Of a stretch of DNA of 64,000 nucleotides, positions 41,101-45,443 are shown one piece after another; position 1 is the first letter of the stretch, and the number at the start of each line of letters is the position of its first letter. The stretch comes from Sipunculus nudus (Eukaryota; Annelida; Sipuncula; Golfingiida; Sipunculidae): positions 46,214,401 to 46,278,400 of the forward strand of contig CM049317.1 of assembly GCA_026874595.1 (NCBI GenBank), given 5' to 3'. The notes below the pieces were generated by a model. It was not told where the DNA came from. It worked only from the letters and a program-made list of their open reading frames with translations, and did no database searches. The translations under genes and the position numbers were made by a program.

Positions 41101-41875
41101 CAACAAATCTAATTGAAGTGACAGGGGATCAGACATGAACTGGTTTATATTTTTTTTTACCTTTTGAACTATTAGTCCCGGGGCCCAAGTATCCTTGGGG
41201 AATGGTTGATCCTCAGTGTTTTCTAATAAATCCATATATTCTGACTTTAAATGATAGGAACCTAAATTACAATAATCCTGCAAAATTTCTTTCAGATAAT
41301 AATTTTGAAGAAAATAAAAGCACAACGTCAAGGAAAATAAAATGTTTACATTCCAGTTATAAGCAATACATATTTTAGTGACAGTTCGAATCAATTAGAC
41401 TCGTAAACGATATCACATATCAGAGCCGGATATTAAGACGTATGAGGCGGCATCTGTTGTGGCGAGTGGGAATCAGTGGGAAGCACTCATTGGCGGATCT
41501 CCGGGCAAGATGGCGGTCTCCGGACTATCTCCGGGTCGTCTCCGGGTGAAGTTTCCATGGATAACTGAATAAATACTTTGTGCACTTACAAATTAAGTAT
41601 CATATTCGATGCGGATGTCATTTAGAAGTGTCAAGGGGAACGTTTAATACGAATTGCTGCCTTATTAATTAATATATCGCGATCTCCAGGTTTTATTTTG
41701 ATCTCCGGCCGGAGATCTCCGGGTTTTAGATACACCCAACTAATCACTGCTAATAATAATATAGTATTGTGTCACTGAAGTTTACCTGCAGCTGACGGCT
41801 GACTTGAGCAAGGTTTCGCATGCCTTCATTTTTTAAGCCCTCGGTAATCGCGATCACTTCATTTTCTAGATCCAT
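8051..41875 (-). CDS. ESPL1: Separase gene, 17 coding exons, 3' end beyond the left edge
   Basis: Separase is the cysteine protease (peptidase C50) that cleaves the cohesin kleisin at anaphase and acts in centriole separation; securin and Cdk1-cyclin B inhibit it. Joining 17 minus-strand exons (41875-41786, 35196-34948, 34544-33548, 32930-32808, 29671-29535, 26268-26072, 25645-25550, 24918-24790, 22073-21932, 20830-20561, 20116-19856, 18466-18199, 17819-17660, 17265-14396, 12399-12201, 11604-11435, 8175-8051) gives one open frame of 6483 bases, 2161 residues, with every intron GT-AG and every phase matching. Colinear similarity to vertebrate separase, recalled rather than searched, includes the CxCxxC segment (residues 1175-1180), the 'YRQICQ...SESQAVTFRH' segment in exon 15 and the 'TVC...LPG' segment in exon 17. 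About 450-500 further residues, including the His-Cys catalytic dyad, should follow and are not in the window. The disordered middle looks several hundred residues longer than in human. Confidence 0.95.
8500..8530 (-). mobile_element. Terminus of a Helentron-like repeat (minus orientation)
   Basis: Contains the palindrome acccatgggtcatgacg followed by CTCAGCT, the reverse complement of the 3' end seen intact at 49228-49262. Flanking CAAG is lost, so the end is eroded. Confidence 0.6.
8531..9900. other. Separase intron 16, no gene seen
   Basis: AT-rich non-coding sequence. Similar sentences recur at 8990-9060 and 9090-9170 ('tggacttctgacaagt...aaacattctc' type), suggesting part of a dispersed repeat. 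Confidence 0.6.
9905..10655. repeat. ~125-bp tandem repeat carrying DR1 half-site pairs
   Basis: Five to six diverged units, each containing 'gaccttgacctttgacctcaaaatcaatagg', 'cttcccttgttggtaggtgagctatatgtgaaagatggaaggtttggg' type blocks and 'cttttcaaagaagtgg'. Two units hold an exact TGACCTTTGACCT (10254-10266 and 10389-10401). A 156-codon frame at 10022-10492 is repeat-derived. Confidence 0.85.
10656..10885 (-). mobile_element. 5' end of a large Helentron-like repeat (minus orientation)
   Basis: Reads through 'cttcgagaatataggtcgcagtgacc' to a GACAGACGGACAGACGG run and ends 'tcagctgagctaaaaa'. The same end structure occurs at 29090-29168 and, inverted, at 52286-52400. It may belong with the terminus at 8500-8530 as one element, but this is not proven. 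Confidence 0.65.
10886..11434. other. Intronic sequence, nothing recognised
   Basis: Unique-looking AT-rich sequence between a repeat end and separase exon 16. No open frame or structured signal was found. Confidence 0.6.
11435..11604 (-). CDS. ESPL1: Separase exon 16 (residues 2063-2119)
   Basis: 170 bp, acceptor ttttgtag, donor GTAAAT, phase 2 to phase 1. Encodes KLQKEGSTNSADALVVDLEK and ends 'RQLVNAIPE', matching human 'QERLALIPSG', the linker before the first strand of the pseudo-protease/protease region. Confidence 0.93.
11605..12200. other. Separase intron 15, nothing recognised
   Basis: 596 bp of AT-rich non-coding sequence. A short minus frame at 11924-12154 has no recognisable features and no splice context. 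Confidence 0.6.
12201..12399 (-). CDS. ESPL1: Separase exon 15 (residues 1997-2062)
   Basis: 199 bp, acceptor gttcag, donor GTAGGT. Encodes SMKSQLEQAFSMIQRC, 'LYRQICQALAVSC' and 'SESQAVTFRHYALVNI', clearly matching human 'LYAHLCRFLALCL' and 'TESVSITCRHQLLTHL'. This is the start of the conserved C-terminal half that leads into the protease. Confidence 0.95.
12645..12775. mobile_element. One-ended relic of a pogo/Tc1-type TIR element
   Basis: Preceded by TA, it starts CAGTGGAGCC and continues with repeated 'gggcacctc', 'ggccatttcc', 'ggccacctcc' blocks, like the subterminal repeats of CAGTGG elements elsewhere in the window (37258, 46154). No matching right end was found. Confidence 0.5.
13445..14250. 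repeat. Diverged tandem repeat of ~170-bp units
   Basis: Recurring 'aatatgcatggattttgc...cataaac' and 'gaaatccatca...ggtaagtta...' segments at about 13450, 13820, 13960 and 14100. One unit carries an exact TGACCTTTGACCT (14085-14097). Confidence 0.75.
14396..17265 (-). CDS. ESPL1: Separase exon 14, giant disordered exon (residues 1040-1996)
   Basis: A single 2870-bp exon. It begins with the end of the helical region (ASLCHLSLGRLECLSARLMD). It then contains the separase CxCxxC segment C-V-C-D-L-C (codons at 16862-16845, residues 1175-1180) and another helical stretch to about residue 1290. Beyond that are roughly 650 low-complexity, charged residues with several basic clusters that look like nuclear localisation signals (for example KKRSNRKGSKK and RRKPSRRGRK) and about twenty Ser-Pro or Thr-Pro sites, as expected for a Cdk-regulated protein. 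An E-L-V-R|T site at 15305-15291 resembles the human autocleavage site E-I-M-R|T. Donor GTAGGT, phase 1. The equivalent human region is several hundred residues shorter. Confidence 0.95.
17660..17819 (-). CDS. ESPL1: Separase exon 13 (residues 987-1040)
   Basis: 160 bp, acceptor tattacag, donor GTGAGT. Reads VPDNTLAKWGILTDLLECLM and 'GEPREAKCYLRQAQKIS', matching human 'GSVSEAKAFCLEALKLT'. Last solenoid helices before the disordered region. Phase 1 to phase 2. Confidence 0.92.
17820..18198. other. Separase intron 12, nothing recognised
   Basis: 379 bp of AT-rich non-coding DNA. The similar-sized introns at 17266-17659 and 20117-20560 are likewise empty. Confidence 0.6.
18199..18466 (-). CDS. 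ESPL1: Separase exon 12 (residues 898-987)
   Basis: 268 bp; begins VKKAYLVYKKASDLLDTNYK directly after tttag and ends SLSDK with a split codon at donor GTTGGT. It matches the vertebrate helix '[20 protein letters not shown]'. Phase 0 to phase 1. Confidence 0.92.
18467..19179. other. Separase intron 11, proximal part
   Basis: Non-coding sequence between exon 12 and the 58-bp array. A 78-codon plus-strand frame at 18925-19161 has no recognisable features. Confidence 0.6.
19180..19912 (-). repeat. ESPL1: 58-bp minisatellite built from the exon 11 end and its splice donor
   Basis: Twelve copies at an exact 58-bp period. On the plus strand ATTACCTGTCC starts at 19213, 19271, 19329, 19387, 19445, 19503, 19561, 19619, 19677, 19735, 19793 and 19851; the last is the real exon 11 donor. 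Each minus-strand unit carries exon sequence for 'LVTKSETHLMMGQ' followed by GTAATG. Because 58 is not a multiple of three and the first unit contains an in-frame stop, the extra copies cannot extend the protein. Confidence 0.97.
19856..20116 (-). CDS. ESPL1: Separase exon 11 (residues 811-897), donor duplicated downstream
   Basis: 261 bp, acceptor ctgtttcag. Begins PLWQLRALHLQKKLAVHNDN, matching human 'PMQALEVLLLLRIVSERL', and ends SETHLMMGQ at donor GTAATG. The last ~47 bp of the exon plus its donor are the founder of a 58-bp tandem array that fills the adjacent intron (19180-19855). Reading through the true donor meets a stop after 11 codons. Confidence 0.92.
20561..20830 (-). CDS. ESPL1: Separase exon 10 (residues 721-810)
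   Basis: 270 bp, phase 0 to 0, ending CLAVK at GTAATT. The 3' half ('LEEALGLFERF' to 'SIISSIYCLAVK') aligns with human 'LDQALALWKEL' to 'LAALYQLVAK'. The acceptor is placed at gaataag|CTG; its pyrimidine tract is poor and two further AGs lie within 10 bp, so the first few residues are uncertain. Confidence 0.85.
20831..21931. other. Separase intron 9, nothing recognised
   Basis: 1.1 kb of AT-rich sequence without convincing open frames, repeats or transposon ends. Confidence 0.55.
21932..22073 (-). CDS. ESPL1: Separase exon 9 (residues 673-720)
   Basis: 142 bp, acceptor cattgtag. Encodes GELPKMCQECLDQLDLV... and 'AKALVWSYIL', which matches human 'AQALLWLYIC'. The donor GTTGGT is a weak but usable GT site. 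Ends in phase 0. Confidence 0.9.
22689..24244 (-). mobile_element. Helentron/pearl-like non-autonomous element A
   Basis: Read on the minus strand it starts TTGTATCCCCAGTCGGGG, whose GTATCCCC/GGGGATAC arms form a hairpin, then GGATACTATGTTTTC and a CCG-type trinucleotide run (24180-24202). It ends with a subterminal GGGGATAC copy (22719-22727), a 7-bp hairpin TGGCACC-tgc-GGTGCCA (22701-22717) and CTAG, followed by TT. The interior has four ~220-430 bp units with a GGTGGCGCCACCTGT motif and A/T tracts. This asymmetric inverted-repeat plus terminal-hairpin layout is that of Helitron2/Helentron non-autonomous elements. No coding capacity. Confidence 0.8.
24790..24918 (-). CDS. ESPL1: Separase exon 8 (residues 630-673)
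   Basis: 129 bp. The acceptor is ttttgtag at 24919-24920, not the nearer ctacag, because only the former keeps phase 2 and an open frame (PHTFDLQCSVVDDMNNVAS...). Donor GTGAGA. Encodes two helices of the alpha-solenoid. Confidence 0.87.
24919..25549. other. Separase intron 7, nothing recognised
   Basis: 631 bp, AT-rich, no repeat ends. A minus-strand segment after a 'gtattacag' acceptor near 25506 looked exon-like but does not fit the phases of exons 7 and 8. Confidence 0.55.
25550..25645 (-). CDS. ESPL1: Separase exon 7 (residues 598-630)
   Basis: 96 bp, acceptor atttcag, donor GTGAGA, phase 2 to phase 2. Encodes KSMSSYLSGNTTKT... and ends LELKTLQD with a split arginine codon, matching the 'LLLREELQAY' helix of human separase. 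Confidence 0.88.
25663..25693 (-). mobile_element. Helentron-like 3' terminus (minus orientation)
   Basis: CAAGTGACCCACAGGTCACG followed by GTACTCAGCTT is the reverse complement of the 'GCTGAGC...ATGACCCATGGGTCACTTG' end seen at 49228-49262. The element's other end was not found. Confidence 0.6.
26072..26268 (-). CDS. ESPL1: Separase exon 6 (residues 533-598)
   Basis: 197 bp; reads VQLAKKYEYLSEMQRRRGLY and includes 'VEQWVHIKYDMS', matching the vertebrate 'VTFWVRVKMDAA' segment. Ends TACAA|GTAAGA, phase 2. Confidence 0.92.
26981..29168 (-). mobile_element. Large Helentron-like element D, 2.2 kb
   Basis: On the minus strand it begins TTTTTAGCTCAGCCGACTAT, passes a GTCCGTCCGTC-type run, and ends with GCTGAGCGCCGTGACC-aatGGGTC and CTTG then TTTT. 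AGCTCAGC at the start and GCTGAGC near the end are inverted copies, and the end is a GTGACC/GGTC hairpin. The interior is an imperfect ~700-bp duplication. An inverted copy sits at 52286-54905 in CFAP410 intron 4. It contains a poly-G run (27636-27664). Non-coding. Confidence 0.75.
29535..29671 (-). CDS. ESPL1: Separase exon 5 (residues 487-532)
   Basis: 137 bp, acceptor gtttcag and donor GTAAGG. Encodes GNLAGRFGQVAYQGGFYEPA..., which lines up with the vertebrate separase helix containing 'SNLAYSFYSHKLYAEA', a TPR-like hairpin. Ends in phase 0. Confidence 0.92.
29751..30560. repeat. Mixed repeats in separase intron 4, including DR1-type units
   Basis: 29751-29785 is another CAAGTGACC terminus. 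A 51-bp block ('tatcaatgaggagctatatc...') is duplicated near 29808 and 29870. From 30060 two ~290-bp units share 'tggtaggccatatataagtcaag' and 'ttgacctttgaccttgtga' blocks, with an exact TGACCTTTGACCT at 30260-30272. Confidence 0.7.
30668..32251 (-). mobile_element. Helentron/pearl-like non-autonomous element B with tandem core
   Basis: On the minus strand it starts TTGTATCCGCCAAAACAGAG and folds back on GTTTTGCGGATAC. It carries GGATACTATGTTTTC and a GCC trinucleotide run (32183-32201). It ends with the perfect 11-bp inverted copy GGCGGATACAA (30708-30698), a 7-bp hairpin GTAGTCG-cttgt-CGACTAC (30697-30679), and CCGTATTCTAG before TT. The core has nine GGTGGCGCCACC-type palindromes at alternating spacings of 128-131 and 149 bp, i.e. 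a ~279-bp dimer repeated four times. No coding capacity; open frames inside are repeat translations. Confidence 0.88.
32275..32750 (-). mobile_element. Fragment of a dispersed Helentron-like repeat
   Basis: Contains 'ggtggtgccagcagttttcaggaactgacaac' type sequence, then 'ctcatagctcagaggatgtaggtagcaccgtagcagtgacc' type sequence and a terminal 'aggctgagggctaaaaactac'. The same blocks occur inverted at 48560-49262. Confidence 0.6.
32808..32930 (-). CDS. ESPL1: Separase exon 4 (residues 446-486)
   Basis: 123 bp, acceptor tttcttttcag, phase 1 to phase 1; reads ALISCSSLQKLYIEL and ends DRFHL with a split glycine codon at donor GTAAAA. It bridges exon 3 to the 'GNLAGRFGQ' helix of exon 5. Confidence 0.88.
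32931..33547. other. Separase intron 3, nothing recognised
   Basis: 617 bp of non-coding sequence; a 60-codon plus frame at 33063-33245 has no support. The 403-bp intron 34545-34947 is also empty. Confidence 0.55.
33548..34544 (-). CDS. ESPL1: Separase exon 3 (residues 114-446)
   Basis: A 997-bp exon preceded by a long T-run and cag, ending GKPAG at GTAAGG (phase 1). It encodes about 330 residues of predicted helical repeats, part of the TPR/HEAT-like N-terminal region that binds securin. The open frame continues past the donor to 33315, but those extra residues are intronic because exon 4 continues the protein in phase. Confidence 0.93.
34948..35196 (-). CDS. ESPL1: Separase exon 2 (residues 31-113)
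   Basis: Begins DLLGSVPEFPDTSSD after the acceptor ttactag and ends LIKQ before GTGAGT; 249 bp, phase 0 at both ends. Leucine- and alanine-rich helices match the start of the separase N-terminal alpha-solenoid that wraps around securin. Confidence 0.92.
35197..36719. other. Separase intron 1, distal part, nothing recognised
   Basis: AT-rich sequence with A/T homopolymers and no transposon ends or credible open frames. Confidence 0.55.
36720..37140. repeat. Degenerate ~54-bp repeat
   Basis: The motif 'ttcacccgtgtcgctattggtt' recurs near 36745, 36908, 36945, 36972 and 37012 with substitutions. On the plus strand it gives short hydrophobic frames that are not considered genes. Confidence 0.6.
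37258..38476. mobile_element. Decayed pogo/Tigger-like element, 1.2 kb
   Basis: Flanked by TA on both sides. The left end CAGAGGAACCCTGCC and the right end, read inverted, CAGTGGAACCCCACG, are imperfect terminal inverted repeats. Both subterminal regions repeat 'gcgaccaccccacaattacgacca'. It carries a remnant reading frame for the N-terminal DNA-binding domain. It lies in separase intron 1. Confidence 0.85.
37981..38202 (+). pseudogene. Pogo-like transposase remnant, N-terminal HTH only
   Basis: 73 codons from ATG. MPLKELSLKDKVALIKEA is typical of the CENP-B/Psq-type helix-turn-helix that opens pogo/Tigger transposases and binds the element ends. The second helix ('LVSGKLKCTQYIIKRKAKY') is partly recognisable. 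The CENPB-type second HTH and the DDE catalytic domain are absent, and downstream sequence to the right terminal repeat has no matching frame. Confidence 0.7.
40107..40526 (-). CDS. Uncharacterised ORF 3 inside the long-TIR transposon
   Basis: About 140 codons with no ATG near its start; the frame opens at a TAA just upstream of 40545. It begins 'TPKSILKNSERKRVRIRLDF', then runs through a serine/asparagine-rich acidic part and ends in lysine-rich sequence ('NTNKNKKKKEIDSRRNK'). It most likely continues ORF 2 after a one-base shift. No domain recognised. Confidence 0.4.
   Translation of the reverse strand: MKNSERKRVRIRLDFGDSNSNSKEKSKDDSSSSLPAPNCSPVGMPESIIDTQSFEMSASSTPKQTTNKITQENCVTSNECNRPLSKIRKVIPKDNTNKNKKKKEIDSRRNKLPTLETTFQLKRERQMNLLGETLMTDFG
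40523..40912 (-). CDS. Uncharacterised basic ORF 2 inside the long-TIR transposon
   Basis: 129 codons from ATG at 40912. A basic stretch 'RSKKRVARKTGRKQPRKSD' resembles an AT-hook-like or nuclear localisation segment and is followed by acidic and proline/threonine-rich sequence. It ends 'TVKKHRNQF' at a TGA that overlaps the start of the ORF 3 frame (offset -1). Possibly one protein broken by a frameshift. Function unknown. Confidence 0.45.
   Translation of the reverse strand: MSVRSNKYLLPYSYSREIYRYGCNRSKMQTKCFTNIMCQRSKKRVARKTGRKQPRKSDFVYEFEAAPDTDVSMITSPRDRTLQSPELDDPVPFSKQKNCKQGTVDKIKTQATPATPLNNVTVKKHRNQF
40933..41394 (-). CDS. Uncharacterised ORF 1 inside the long-TIR transposon
   Basis: An open frame of about 150 codons whose first part lies in the inverted repeat; the earliest ATG well inside the unique region starts MDLLENTEDQPFPKD near 41235. 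The body is helical and charged ('QLDLLHADAETKEENLKLEF', then 'KNRTQIERAHNIINNRKIEL'), consistent with a coiled coil. It stops 20 bp before ORF 2 in the same direction. No family recognised; it could be an exon or accessory protein of the element. Confidence 0.45.
   Translation of the reverse strand: MIRTVTKICIAYNWNVNILFSLTLCFYFLQNYYLKEILQDYCNLGSYHLKSEYMDLLENTEDQPFPKDTWAPGLIVQKVKKNINQFMSDPLSLQLDLLHADAETKEENLKLEFVRKNRTQIERAHNIINNRKIELVAKFGTFIVEGNNDNKYA
41786..41875 (-). CDS. ESPL1: Separase exon 1 (residues 1-30)
   Basis: Starts with ATG at 41875-41873 and reads MDLENEVIAITEGLKNEG..., ending in LQ before the donor GTAAAC. Chosen as the first coding exon because it joins in phase 0 to exon 2 and gives an N-terminal helical start comparable to vertebrate separase. 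The following intron is 6.6 kb and holds two DNA transposons. A non-coding exon further upstream cannot be excluded. Confidence 0.8.
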
Positions 41876-42030
41876 CACTGGTTTGTTATGGTAGAAAGTC
41901 TCTCTGTGGCTACCAGTCATGTGTTGTTGTCATATCATCATGTATTAACTTGGAAACCACCAGAGTGCTCTCCTCTCATTATGACTCCGGCCGACTTCAC
42001 TTTTCGAACATGGGCGCCACTTTTCCGGAG
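41876..42030 (-). promoter_or_regulatory. ESPL1: Separase upstream region with CDE/CHR-like site
   Basis: Upstream of the ATG, reading the minus strand, is GGCGCC (42018-42013), a 4-base spacer CATG, then TTCGAA (42008-42003). This matches the spacing of CDE/CHR elements that time G2/M genes through DREAM and MuvB complexes. It lies 128-143 bp before the start codon. Start of transcription is unknown. Confidence 0.5.
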
Positions 42031-42307
42031 TAAATGCAGTGTAAGCACTAAAAGCGGGATGTCGAAAATCATGTGTTGGTTGCAATGTATGCTGCTTTGC
42101 AGGAACCTATATGTAAGCCGTTGCCAGAGCATAGTACTACATGTACTTAAATGCAGACAGATCTCGGTTTTCTGACAAATTCATATTTCACAGATAAAAT
42201 TAACATTTTCAAAAAAGAATCTTTCTGATACTTCATTTAAACAATATGGTCTGTTTAACCCATTTTCATATATACGCACTTTCTTCTGAAGTTCTGTGTA
42301 TTTGTGT

Positions 42308-42312
<5 letters not shown>

Positions 42313-42354
<42 letters not shown>

Positions 42355-42989
42355 GTTACATAAAAAATAATAATGATAATTATAATAATAATTATAATAA
42401 TAATAATACTAATAATAATAATATTAATGTTAATATTCATATTAATATTATTATTATTATTATTATATACAGTAGCCAAGTTATTCATGGCTTTAAATTC
42501 AAAGACTAGAATCTTAAATTTTACGTTTTGTTTTTATTGGTAAGTAGTGGAGAGAGTAAAGTAATGGTGTTGTGTGACCATGTTCCCACAGTAGACACTG
42601 TGGGTAAGCATTTTTGCTACTACGTTCTGCATGCGCAAGAGCCCAACAGATAATATGAGTTGCCGGGGGGGGGGGGGGGGCGGCATAGCAAAGAGCTGCA
42701 ATAAGGCCAAAAAAGGTATGGTTCTCAGGCACTTTTTTTTCAGAAACCAGTGCGGGCGGGCGATATTTCATTTTTTATCTTTTTTGTATGTTTCGATAAA
42801 AATGTCATAGGTTCTGGATAAAGCATGATAACAGAATTTAATTGCTAAACAGGTAAAAGCACTACTTAACAAAAGAAATCTGATCAAAATTGTATTATTT
42901 TTATCTTCTTGAAAGATGAAAATCAAAATAACAATTTTTCAAATCGGGGGGTTTAAATTGACGCTGGCGGTGCCTCAGAACCATACCTT

Positions 42990-43020
<31 letters not shown>

Positions 43021-43110
43021 TTTTTGCCTAATCTGGTTTATTGGTAATGAAGACATGAATCGAACATTCGAGTGCATCCCGATTTATTTATTTATTGTAT
43101 TTAAAATATA
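42313..43110. repeat. Microsatellites and low-complexity DNA
   Basis: (TA)n at about 42310-42350, AAT/ATT trinucleotides at 42365-42470, poly-G at 42665-42680 and (TTTA)n at 42988-43023. Frames through these are artefacts. No gene seen. Confidence 0.9.
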
Positions 43111-44214
43111 TTATTGATATACAATAAAGCAGATTTGTAAATTATTGCAACATGAGCATCCTTTGAAGCGTGCATGGTAATCCATTATGAAGCCGATATT
43201 AATGGCTGAAGATGAGAGTGAAATTCTCCGAGTAACAACTTGAAGAGAAGCATGCATGAGGCATTTTGTTGTTAGTATTTCTTGATGCTTATGCTTGTTT
43301 TTACGACTGGCAAACTGAAATCTGGCTCTCGCTGTCTTCATTACTTCACACTTGTTTTGGTTTACCATGATTACGCCACATAATGTATGCCTGGCGAGCA
43401 GCCTTATTATAGTACTTCACATTCTCATTCCAACAAGGCACATTATACTTATGATGATTTGCATTTTGCTCTGAATTGAAGACTATTCTATTTAGTATGT
43501 CAATAATATTGTTGTGCAAATCATCAATATCTCCCAGGCGTCTGAATTCTTTACACATAACAATAACACATCTAAAACTTGTGGGAACAGGAAGCTCCCT
43601 AAAACCATCCACTGAGACATTATGATGACATCTGTAAGTTTGTCCAGTGAAGCTTTATGCCAGGACACCTGAGAAATAATATCATTTGTCATATCATTAT
43701 GGTATTCTGGAAGTATATCAAATTTGATACTAAAAGAAATAGGATGATGACCGGATAAGACACAATCATAATACACTTTCATGGAGGTTAATGCCTGCAG
43801 ACCATCCTCAGTGCACAATACATGATTTAACCACGAAGTACAGTATTCAAAGAATTACTCAAGAATGTATAAGTATCAGGTGGTAAGATACTATCAGCAA
43901 TAGTGAGATTGTTTTCAGACCAATAAGTCTGCCTTATATGTTACCCTATAAAGACTTTTTAGACAAGTCGGCATTAAATTCACCAGTATACTATAGATAC
44001 TTGTACGTATATATATACTGTCCATGTTTTGTACATATACAGCCAACTTCCCAAGACAATCATAATAATCATCCATATTATCATCCTTTTCATAGGGTAA
44101 ATACACATTAATGATAATGAATTCCTTATGAGATTCAGAAACTTTGATTGCACACATCCAGTCATAATCGCATTCTAGTACAGAAATAAGAGGATCAAGA
44201 CAATGTTTCCACAT
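43111..44214 (-). pseudogene. Decayed non-LTR retrotransposon (LINE) endonuclease region
   Basis: Three overlapping minus-strand fragments in different frames. 'MWKHCLDPLISVLECD...' and 'EFIIINVYLPYEKDDNMDDY' match the middle of an APE-type LINE endonuclease; 'VLSGHHPISFSIKFDI' resembles its SDHxPI motif; 'VPCWNENVKYYNKAARQAYI' and 'CEVMKTARARFQFA' match the linker that follows in mollusc LINEs. At least two frameshifts and a stop. No reverse transcriptase is present downstream, where low-complexity DNA begins. Confidence 0.75.
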
Positions 44215-44587
44215 AAAACCAACTCCCCATACGGTCTACCATATAAGATGTCTGAAGCTGTATCAACTGGGGAAACAGCGGAACCAAGATATTCAGAATG
44301 ACAGTTATTCAGCAGTGCACAATCTTATCTTAAGATCATGAGTTTCTACAGACATAAAATATCACAGTTCATCTGATTATTTAATAAATCATTTAGACTA
44401 GGTTTTGGACTATATGTAATATATGTTTATATTCCAAAATATCTCATACATTAGCAATTTTATATTCGCGTCGTCTCAGAAGATCGTCGTCACGGGTGTG
44501 CGAATAAATAATTACTAATAAAATGAACTTACTAATTTTACATGGATTCTACAAATAGTTACTCTAACTAATTAACGCGCTCTCCAT

Positions 44588-44722
44588 GGCTGAGATGATG
44601 GCGTTCGGTAGTCTGTTCGCCGGGGTCGATGAAACTGGTGAACCTGGAGAAAACCAGCGGCCATGTAGGGGCAACTTGAACCCAATCTCACGGCCACGCC
44701 GGGGATCGAACCTGGATCGCCA
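44588..44722 (-). mobile_element. Fragment of a tRNA-derived SINE
   Basis: On the minus strand AGGTTCGATCCCCGG (44697-44711) matches a tRNA-type B box (GGTTCGAnnCC), followed by 'gtgagattgggttcaagttgcccc' type conserved sequence. The A box that should lie about 35-50 bp upstream is replaced by pyrimidine-rich sequence, so the head is truncated. The family cannot be assigned. Confidence 0.5.
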
Positions 44723-45260
44723 GCGGAGAGAGAAAAAAAGAAAATACTTAGAAAAAAAAAAAAAATTTAAAAAGAGAGAAATTAAGTTGAGTAAATAATT
44801 TCATAAAAAAGAGGAATAAATAATAATAAACATTTTTATTTTTATAAGGATTCAGAGAAAAAAAAACAGAAAAAAATATTATAAATTTACAATAGAAAAT
44901 ATGTAGGCCTATATAAAAATGCAAAATGAATTTATAGATCACGTGCTATAAAATCTGACATAAAACTAGCTTGAATTTATTCCACAAAATTTGACTTTCA
45001 TTTGGCCTTGGTTTACGTGGGTCTGTCATAGATATTACAGTTATAATATAATATCATCGGCAGAGATATCTGAGAAATATTGACATCCGACTTATGACAT
45101 CCAAGTTTTAGTTGTATCATAATGGGCTTACAAGTTAATTTGGAAAAGAAACAAATGCACTACAGCAACTATTGAAAGTTTTCTATATTTACGAACTAAT
45201 AATACTAGGTATGAGAATTAATTAAATTTCTATTTTTTTTTTCCTTGTTTACCTCAAGGA
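44723..45260. other. Intergenic AT-rich DNA, nothing recognised
   Basis: A-rich and AT-rich sequence between the SINE fragment and the CFAP410 promoter region, without open frames of note. Confidence 0.6.
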
Positions 45261-45363
45261 GTCCAATGAGAAGCGCCAATTTTAAATGCTGCAGCTTTTC
45301 TACTTCCGGTTAGCGACTGAGGACGCTATCACAGACTGACAAGTTATATACAGCGGTCCCGCG
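45261..45363 (+). promoter_or_regulatory. CFAP410: CFAP410 proximal promoter and 5'UTR
   Basis: Two CCAAT boxes (45263-45267, 45276-45280) and an ETS site ACTTCCGG (45302-45309) lie within 100 bp of the CFAP410 start codon at 45364. No TATA box at a fitting distance. The layout is that of a housekeeping promoter. Confidence 0.5.
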
Positions 45364-45443
45364 ATGGTTAAGCTCACAGAAACCCTAGTTTTGGCCAGAT
45401 CGCGAGCATCTGATTTGGAAAATGTGCGGAAACTCAATGTTTG
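45364..45443 (+). CDS. CFAP410: CFAP410 exon 1 (residues 1-27)
   Basis: ATG at 45364 follows GCGGTCCCGCG. Reads [20 protein letters not shown] and ends VRKLNV plus a split tryptophan codon at donor GTGAGC. Human starts MKLTRKMVLTRAKASELHS. A 4.6-kb intron follows. Confidence 0.94.

Larger units (their letters stand above)
39091..41737 (-). mobile_element. DNA transposon with ~400-bp terminal inverted repeats and 9-bp target duplication
   Basis: The direct repeat AACTAATCA flanks the element (39082-39090 and 41738-41746). Both ends start GGGTGTATCTAAAACC. Inverted repeats cover about 39091-39492 and 41332-41737 with a few small indels. Inside each repeat CCGGAGA-type motifs occur about six times, likely transposase-binding sites. 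The 1.8-kb interior holds three minus-strand frames that I do not recognise. The 9-bp duplication and very long inverted repeats fit a Mutator-like (MULE) element best, but no MULE transposase is visible, so the superfamily is open. It lies in separase intron 1. Confidence 0.88.

Noticed and set aside
42246-42509. Open frames of alternating Tyr-Ile and Asn repeats (also at 61116-61349 and 62397-62690)
   Set aside because: They are translations of TA and AAT microsatellites.
44586-44798. 70-codon plus-strand frame
   Set aside because: It overlaps a SINE fragment on the opposite strand and ends in a lysine run from poly-A sequence.
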